Shown here in pieces: positions 31,746 to 36,373 of a DNA stretch of 36,373 bases. The notes below the pieces were generated by a model. It did not search any database. It was not told where the DNA came from and was given only the letters and a program-made list of their open reading frames with translations. The position numbers were made by a program, and so were the translations under genes. How positions within the stretch are numbered: the first letter of the stretch is position 1; each line of letters starts with the position of its first letter. Origin of the DNA: Candidatus Omnitrophota bacterium (GTDB taxonomy: Bacteria; Omnitrophota; Gorgyraeia; Zapsychrales; Fredricksoniimonadaceae); the NCBI GenBank assembly GCA_002753745.1, contig PEAR01000008.1:1-36373 (forward strand). Reading direction: 5' to 3'.

Positions 31746-33095
31746 AGTCTCTTTGGAAATGACAAGAGCGATCAAGGTCAGTGACGCCAGCGCCGCAAGA
31801 TAGATCCCGACGGACCCAACCCCGTGACTCCTGACCAGCCAAACAGCAACAAAAGGCGTTAAGGCCGCCCCGAGAATAGAGGACACATTATAGGAAATCC
31901 CGGAACCGGTGTAACGCACGTTGGTTGGAAAAAGCTCAGGCAGGACCGCCGACATAGGGCCGAAACTGAGGCCCATCAATGCCATCCCGATACACAAAAA
32001 TAACAGCATTAATCCACGGTTTGCACCATCCCCCGTACCCATGATCACGGGATCAAGAAAAAACCTGAATGAAAGTCCGAAAATAATGATCGCCGAGGTC
32101 ACAACCAAAAGAACACAGCGCCGGCCCAGCTTGTCCGCGAGCCATCCCGAAAGAGGCACCATCCCGGCGAAAAAAAGGACGGACACAAGCTGCAGTACCA
32201 GGAAGCTGCGATACCCGATCCCCAGAAAACCAGATCCTGTCTTGCCAATAGCGTAAGACAGGATCCAGGTGGTCATCAGATAAAAAAGGCCATACGTGGC
32301 CAGCATAATAAAGGTACCCAAAACCAGTTCCTTGAAATGCTTTCTGAAGACCACCGTCAAAGGCACCTTAAGCTTCTCCCCGCGCTCCATGGCCCGGGCA
32401 AAAACCGGCGTCTCTTCAAGCTTGAAACGCACATACAAACCCACGGCCACCATCAAGAAAGAAGCCAGAAACGGGATCCGCCATCCCCAGACGAGAAAAT
32501 TGCTTTGTACCTGGGCTTGGGCCGAATCATAGTTAAATAAAACGGTCAGCAACAAAAAGAAGCCATTCGCCAGGATGAACCCGAACGGCGCTCCCAACTG
32601 GGGCCACATCGCGGCCCAGGCTCTTTTTCCGTCTTTGGCCGTTTCTGTTGCCAACAGCGCCGCCCCCGACCACTCGCCGCCCAGCCCGAGCCCCTGGCAA
32701 AAACGCAAGATCGTCAGCAATGCAGGCGCCAGTAAACCAATCTGCACTACGGTCGGCAAAAGGCCGATCAGAAATGTAGCAACCCCCATAGTCAGCAGCG
32801 AACCTACCAGCGTGGCCTTGCGTCCAATCCGGTCACCAAAATGGCCGAAAAGAACCGAGCCCACCGGCCGCGCCACAAAGGCGACGCCAAAGGTCGCCAT
32901 CGAGGCCAAGAGCGCCGCACCAGCATCACTTTTGGGGAAAAAAAGAAGCGGGAAGACCGAAACCGCCGCCGTCGCGTAGATATAAAAATCGTAGAACTCA
33001 ATGGTCGTGCCGACCATACTGGCGATGATGATGCGCTGATGCGCTACGTTATCCCGAAGATTTATCTCTGAATCTCTCAGTATAATGTCGGACAA
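31707..33095 (-). CDS. MHS-family MFS transporter (metabolite:H+ symporter)
   Basis: A 462-residue, 12-helix inner-membrane transporter. VGTTIEFYDFYIYATAAVSV at the N-terminus, FGHFGDRIGRKATL between helices 2 and 3, and LRFCQGLGLGGEWSGAALLA place it in the metabolite:H+ symporter group with ShiA, KgtP and ProP. The substrate is a small organic acid or osmolyte, not resolved here. It uses a TTG start at 33095 with GAGGAGG five bases upstream. The 3' end lies in the right 333-bp repeat, and the last 13 codons are also present at 23872-23909. Confidence 0.92.
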   Translation of the reverse strand: MSDIILRDSEINLRDNVAHQRIIIASMVGTTIEFYDFYIYATAAVSVFPLLFFPKSDAGAALLASMATFGVAFVARPVGSVLFGHFGDRIGRKATLVGSLLTMGVATFLIGLLPTVVQIGLLAPALLTILRFCQGLGLGGEWSGAALLATETAKDGKRAWAAMWPQLGAPFGFILANGFFLLLTVLFNYDSAQAQVQSNFLVWGWRIPFLASFLMVAVGLYVRFKLEETPVFARAMERGEKLKVPLTVVFRKHFKELVLGTFIMLATYGLFYLMTTWILSYAIGKTGSGFLGIGYRSFLVLQLVSVLFFAGMVPLSGWLADKLGRRCVLLVVTSAIIIFGLSFRFFLDPVIMGTGDGANRGLMLLFLCIGMALMGLSFGPMSAVLPELFPTNVRYTGSGISYNVSSILGAALTPFVAVWLVRSHGVGSVGIYLAALASLTLIALVISKETRDSKLDMNVSRN

Positions 33096-33261
33096 AACTT
33101 CCTCCTCAATAATTTACCAATCAGGCCCTTAAAATCTAAAATTGATTCGACTTTACGCAACAATCAAATTAACCGACTTTCCCTATCAAGATCGTATTAT
33201 CCGTTTTAAAAACGCCAACGACCATGCAAATATCAGACTTGTAACAGATTGTCTCTGCTCG

Positions 33262-33933
33262 CTAAACGTTTCTGTTTAACCCGCAATCTCCTTTGAACAA
33301 CTCAAGACCGGTCTTATCAATTAAAGCTCCGAGACGTTCCATGGGCTTGCCTTTCTTCTGGTAGAACTGCACGATCTTTTCAATTATCTCAACCGCGCGG
33401 TCATCGCTGACATTATCCGCGATCTTCACGGCGATCCGCGGTTTTCCGCCGGCCGCTCCGCCCGCATAAACTGCATACCCCTTACGCGATGCCACCAGGC
33501 CAATATCTTTTACCTGCGGTTCTGAACAGCAGCGACCGCAACCGGAGACAGAAATGATCAGCTTGAACGGAACATCAACCCCTGCGAACTTCTTGTCAAG
33601 CTTCAAGGCCAATGAAAATGAATCCTGAAGATTGTTATCACATGTATACCCGCCCGCGCAAACCTTGACCGGACGGATCGCAAAGCCTGCGATGCTGAAG
33701 GTTGACAGTCCGAGTTTCGCACGGCACGCGTCGTTCTCTTTCGGGTCCGTGATATTGCCGATCGTGATCTCACCGCTCAGCTTGATCTTGCTGTTCGGGA
33801 ACATCTCACAGGCATCAGCGATCTTACGGAGATCGGCCGGGGTCATCACGCCGCCCGGAAAATGCGGGCAAATAAACTTATGACTTTCCTTTTCGATCTG
33901 ATGTTTCAGCACATTCTCTATAATGATATTCAT
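33262..33933 (-). CDS. Small sulfite/nitrite reductase-like siroheme-4Fe-4S protein
   Basis: 223 residues with one ferredoxin-like half domain and the 4Fe-4S/siroheme domain. Cluster ligands are Cys92, Cys98, Cys132 and Cys136 in VCAGGYTCDNN and SGCGRCCSEPQ, the C-x5-C…C-x3-C arrangement of the superfamily. The length is close to the low-molecular-weight assimilatory-type sulfite reductases of sulfate reducers and methanogens. Whether it reduces sulfite, nitrite or something else cannot be told. It may be expressed with the cupin gene, 42 bases upstream. Confidence 0.8.
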   Translation of the reverse strand: MNIIIENVLKHQIEKESHKFICPHFPGGVMTPADLRKIADACEMFPNSKIKLSGEITIGNITDPKENDACRAKLGLSTFSIAGFAIRPVKVCAGGYTCDNNLQDSFSLALKLDKKFAGVDVPFKLIISVSGCGRCCSEPQVKDIGLVASRKGYAVYAGGAAGGKPRIAVKIADNVSDDRAVEIIEKIVQFYQKKGKPMERLGALIDKTGLELFKGDCGLNRNV

Positions 33934-33975
33934 TCTACCCCTTTGATCATATAGCCCCTCTGAACAAGGTCATGG

Positions 33976-34311
33976 TTAGAATGCAGAAACAGCAACTTTA
34001 ATCATAACCAGCATCATCTTAAAGCGCTTGATCGCTTTTAAGGCATGCGGCTTGTTCGCAGGCATAATGATCATATCCCCGGCTTTTAGCGCCGATGGTT
34101 TCCCGTCAATGGTGATCTCTACCCGGCCATCAACAACATAAACCAACGCATCAAAAGGCGCCGTATGTTCACTTAACCCCTGCCCTTCATCAAAGGCAAA
34201 GACCGTGACTGTTCCTTCTTTCTTTTTGATGACCTCTTTACTGACCACCGCACCATCCTGATAGTTGACCAGAGCGGATAATTCCTGAACTTGACCGATA
34301 AGATTTGTCAT
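33976..34311 (-). CDS. Cupin-domain protein
   Basis: A 111-residue single-domain cupin with the two conserved motifs: EGQGLSEHTAPFDALVYVVDG and AGDMIIMPANKPHALKA. It supplies His and Glu-type ligands for one metal. Such small cupins are often binding or sensor proteins of unknown ligand. I chose the ATG at 34311 with AAGGTGG four bases upstream. A longer frame from 34374 lacks a ribosome-binding site. It is followed after 42 bases by the siroheme reductase-like gene. Confidence 0.85.
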   Translation of the reverse strand: MTNLIGQVQELSALVNYQDGAVVSKEVIKKKEGTVTVFAFDEGQGLSEHTAPFDALVYVVDGRVEITIDGKPSALKAGDMIIMPANKPHALKAIKRFKMMLVMIKVAVSAF

Positions 34312-34557
34312 TTTTCCACCTTCATCTCCTGATTTACTGAATATTAGCCCAGGATGCATCCAACGCGGCAACACATCCCGACATCGCTACGATTCTTTAA
34401 TATACCGCTGTTAGGAAAAACATAAAGACAAAGATGGTGCAGCATGAACAGATCCTAAGCGGGCTTGACTTCCAACAATAGAAAAGGAGCTACCCGTCAA
34501 GTACAGATAACTCCTAATGAATCAGCGTAGAAAAACAGGGAATGACTCAGATCACTA

Positions 34558-34722
34558 CTAAAAACCCTTCGCGCGCAACGCATCGCTAACAGCCTGCCGC
34601 TGCGGTGTCATCAACTTAAGATTAAAAGCCTGCCGGCGGGCCATGCTTTTCAATTTCTCGATAGCAGGGACAGCCATATACATTTTCAAACGTTCTACAT
34701 CAATCCCGCTTTTTTGACGCAT
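34558..34722 (-). CDS. 54-residue partner protein of the nucleotidyltransferase
   Basis: A small helical protein starting MRQKSGIDVERLKMYMAVPA and ending in SDALRAKGF. Its start lies inside the 3' end of the nucleotidyltransferase gene (23-base overlap), so it is translated as a coupled second gene. In many genomes, nucleotidyltransferases of this kind are followed by a short gene encoding a 40-80 residue helical protein with a xVPxxxKLxWLEE-like segment, in the manner of a toxin-antitoxin pair. The stretch VPAIEKLKSMARRQAF fits that place, but the match is loose. Confidence 0.55.
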   Translation of the reverse strand: MRQKSGIDVERLKMYMAVPAIEKLKSMARRQAFNLKLMTPQRQAVSDALRAKGF

Positions 34723-35236
34723 GTCGTTTAATCCTTACAATTGCCTCAAGGGCTTCAATGTCAATCTTGTCTGTTTTACGGCCAGCTTTTTTCTTCATCC
34801 GGATCAGGTCAGGGATCGAGATCAACGATATCACCGTATCCCCGGCCTTTATTTCGTCACGCCGACGATAAGCCTGATCAAAATCAATGTCATCTACGAT
34901 CAAAATGTCCACATGCTCAAACTCAAGCGCTGGATTATAAACACTAAAGACGAGCATGTTCTTTTCCTCAATCCAGACTCGCCGTTTCTCTGGATCTGCA
35001 AAATCATCCAAAGAAACAGGCAGTCTCGGCTTAAAACCAATCACCTTGATCGCCTTAACCAGCCGTTTTACATCGGCGGTCTTAAGTGAAACCATAATAT
35101 CAAGATCCCCCGTTGAACGATCATACCCATGCAAATTTACGGCCATGCCGCCAACGACAAGATACGGGACTTTGGCGCGATATAATTCTCTTAGCAGTTT
35201 CTCACAATAAAACATTAATCCCCCTTTAGCAAACAT
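34700..35236 (-). CDS. MNT/AbiEii-like nucleotidyltransferase
   Basis: Up to 178 residues. The nucleotidyltransferase motif VGGMAVNLHGYDRSTGDLDI contains the GG and D-x-D residues that bind metal and nucleotide. The third acidic residue is likely in EHVDILIVDD. The C-terminus (ISIPDLIRMKKKAGRKTDKIDI) is typical of this family. It is usually found in mobile or defence-like two-gene cassettes. The start may be the ATG at 35215 (MFYCEKLLRE), where AAAGGGGG lies four bases upstream, instead of 35236. The next, overlapping gene is its probable partner. Confidence 0.8.
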   Translation of the reverse strand: MFAKGGLMFYCEKLLRELYRAKVPYLVVGGMAVNLHGYDRSTGDLDIMVSLKTADVKRLVKAIKVIGFKPRLPVSLDDFADPEKRRVWIEEKNMLVFSVYNPALEFEHVDILIVDDIDFDQAYRRRDEIKAGDTVISLISIPDLIRMKKKAGRKTDKIDIEALEAIVRIKRHASKKRD

Positions 35237-35389
35237 CCTGCAAAGCTTTTAAAAATAATTATAGCTCTTCTACAATATCTTGCCCACAAGTATCAACAGA
35301 AATACCACTGACAATCCATAAATCACAAAGGATTAAATGGCCTGAATCTCCCTTCGGTGGCCGCTTTTTAGTGGCAAAGCAATACCGGC

Positions 35390-35444
35390 AAAAACACGAA
35401 CGCCGCAAGCCGTTCTGTACGGGCAACTTGCGGCGTGTGTTTTT
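35390..35444. terminator. Long inverted repeat, terminator-like
   Basis: An 18-pair arm (AAAAACAC, a 2-base bulge, ACGCCGCAAG at 35390-35409) matches 35427-35444 and encloses a smaller CCGT/ACGG hairpin. It has A residues to the left and a T run to the right. It could terminate transcripts on both strands or be a relic of a mobile-element end. Confidence 0.5.
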
Positions 35445-35663
35445 AAACGGTGGACCCGACTGCGACCAATTCGAACCGCAGCCGAGATCGTGGCCAAGAT
35501 CATTGTTGAACCTGACATGCACATTCCAGCATATCAAAAACTTTCGACGAAGATCCGTGAACTGCGTGCCCTGGGCATGTCATTTCAAGCTATTGGCAAA
35601 AGCCTTGGCATCGATGGAAAGACTGCCATTAAAGCCTGGCGCTACCCTAGGCAGTTAACATGA
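35445..35663 (+). pseudogene. Remnant of a recombinase-like protein with a C-terminal HTH
   Basis: The plus-strand frame reads FKRWTRLRPIRTAAEIVAKI and then a clear helix-turn-helix, KIRELRALGMSFQAIGKSLG followed by IDGKTAIKAWR, before a TGA at 35661. I recognise this pattern from C-termini of serine-recombinase-like or transposase-associated proteins. There is no usable start codon with a ribosome-binding site, and upstream the frame runs through the long inverted repeat, so I treat it as a decayed fragment. The rest of 35237-35444 shows no other gene. Confidence 0.4.
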
Positions 35664-36373
35664 ACAAACGCCAGGCAGGAACAACATAACGCCCCTCACC
35701 CATCACTTGAACTTCATCCCCCTTGGAAAGGACCTGATAATACGGAACCTTAAGTGCCCGAGCGAATTTCGTCGCGTGTGAAAGAATATCTGTTTCCTTG
35801 GTCTTGGCCTCAAACAAGGCAAACGGCTTACGGTCTTTGACAACAAGAAAGTCGATCTCTTCCTTGTTCTTGTTACGCACATAACGCAAATCAAAATCCC
35901 CCAGGCCAAGCTCATTGAACCGGAATATCATCCTAAGCAGCATGACCGCTAGCATATTCTCAAAACGATAGGATTCATTTTCAACAAAGGTCCAATCATA
36001 GAAATAATACTTCTCTTCTTTCTTAATGGCACGCGCCACATGGTCGGTCCACGGTTTTATAGAGAACACAAGATAGATCTTCTTAAATGCATCAAGCCAT
36101 TGCGTGACAGTTTTATGGTGAACGCCCAGATCCTCCCGCAAAGAATTGACGCTCATCGGCGCCCCGATCCGCTCCGGTAATAAAAGCAATAGATGCTCAA
36201 CTCCGCGAATATCTTGAATACGAGTCAGATCCCGAATGTCTTCACGCGTTAAAAGAGACGCGTAGTCCTTGCGCCAACGCAAAGAAAACCCGGCATCCGC
36301 CTTAATAAATGGTTCTGGAAAACCGCCATATGTCAGCAAACGGGAGAACGCCTTCTTACAATGAGCCTCATCA
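35647..36373 (-). CDS. AAA+ ATPase with DUF4143 domain, C-terminal part
   Basis: The frame is open to the right edge, so the N-terminal AAA+ domain with the P-loop lies outside the window. What is seen (about 241 residues) is LLTYGGFPEPFIKADAGFSL, a winged-helix segment (APMSVNSLREDLGVHHKTVTQWLDAF) and a DUF4143/nuclease-like end (RNKNKEEIDFLVVKDRKPFALFEAKTKE). The end has the E-x-D-F-(x)n-E-x-K pattern of PD-(D/E)XK-type folds. These proteins are common in accessory regions of bacteria and archaea, and their role is unknown. An internal ATG at 36339 is not the true start. Confidence 0.85.
   Translation of the reverse strand, partial: DEAHCKKAFSRLLTYGGFPEPFIKADAGFSLRWRKDYASLLTREDIRDLTRIQDIRGVEHLLLLLPERIGAPMSVNSLREDLGVHHKTVTQWLDAFKKIYLVFSIKPWTDHVARAIKKEEKYYFYDWTFVENESYRFENMLAVMLLRMIFRFNELGLGDFDLRYVRNKNKEEIDFLVVKDRKPFALFEAKTKETDILSHATKFARALKVPYYQVLSKGDEVQVMGEGRYVVPAWRLFMLTA

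Noticed and set aside
35259-35537. 92-residue minus-strand ORF
   Set aside because: Composition is irregular, there is no ribosome-binding site, and it crosses the long inverted repeat. It is most likely a chance frame.

Overview
The window most likely comes from an uncultured bacterium of the Omnitrophota (candidate phylum OP3) or a close relative. This rests on the very large predicted gene with an exported N-terminal module, the mix of Gram-negative envelope genes, and family-level recognition of the proteins. No rRNA or marker tree was available, so the assignment is an inference. Nearly all genes lie on the minus strand in short operons. I saw no tRNA, rRNA or CRISPR array.

Layout. 1-1358: a possible partial minus-strand gene at the edge, then an AmmeMemoRadiSam-type radical SAM enzyme whose N-terminal anchor is encoded as a separate overlapping ORF. 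1574-3004: a mechanosensitive-channel-like protein, a probable stand-alone structured small RNA with its own promoter and terminator, and a small membrane protein. 3069-6618: a polyamine operon with an ABC ATPase, an orphan membrane paralogue, S-adenosylmethionine decarboxylase and a membrane-fused aminopropyltransferase. 6682-11574: exported MsrA, an HPr-kinase/PEPCK-like P-loop protein paired with a YkgJ-type Cys-cluster protein, and an O-antigen ligase/TPR protein. 11608-15304: a plus-strand membrane protein, then a minus-strand operon (four-helix membrane protein, MnmD, membrane-anchored B12-binding-type radical SAM). 15400-19895: an HTH-SPFH-miniprotein operon, a periplasmic coiled coil with 14-residue repeats, a YgiD-type dioxygenase, and an outer-membrane barrel with a 45-aa exported companion. 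20066-23874: a TPR protein, bacteriohemerythrin, release factor 3 and a PUA-less RlmI-like methyltransferase.

23577-31745 is the most unusual part. A 7.5-kb island is bounded by 333-bp direct repeats made of the 3' end of the methyltransferase and the last codons of the convergent MFS transporter. The island carries a truncated ATPase/regulator and a giant gene. The giant gene appears as two ORFs of 353 and 1795 aa, but they share one frame and are separated by a single TAG, with no ribosome-binding site for the second. Read through, it encodes a ~2,170-residue protein: signal peptide, Omnitrophota-type N-terminal module, M48 zinc metalloprotease, a long helical middle and a complete ABC1/UbiB-type kinase domain. 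A perfect GAAAACGTTTTC palindrome lies upstream.

31707-36373: an MHS-family transporter, a small siroheme/4Fe-4S reductase, a cupin, a nucleotidyltransferase with a small overlapping partner (toxin-antitoxin-like), a decayed recombinase-like HTH and the C-terminal part of an AAA+/DUF4143 ATPase. The last part has the look of an accessory region.
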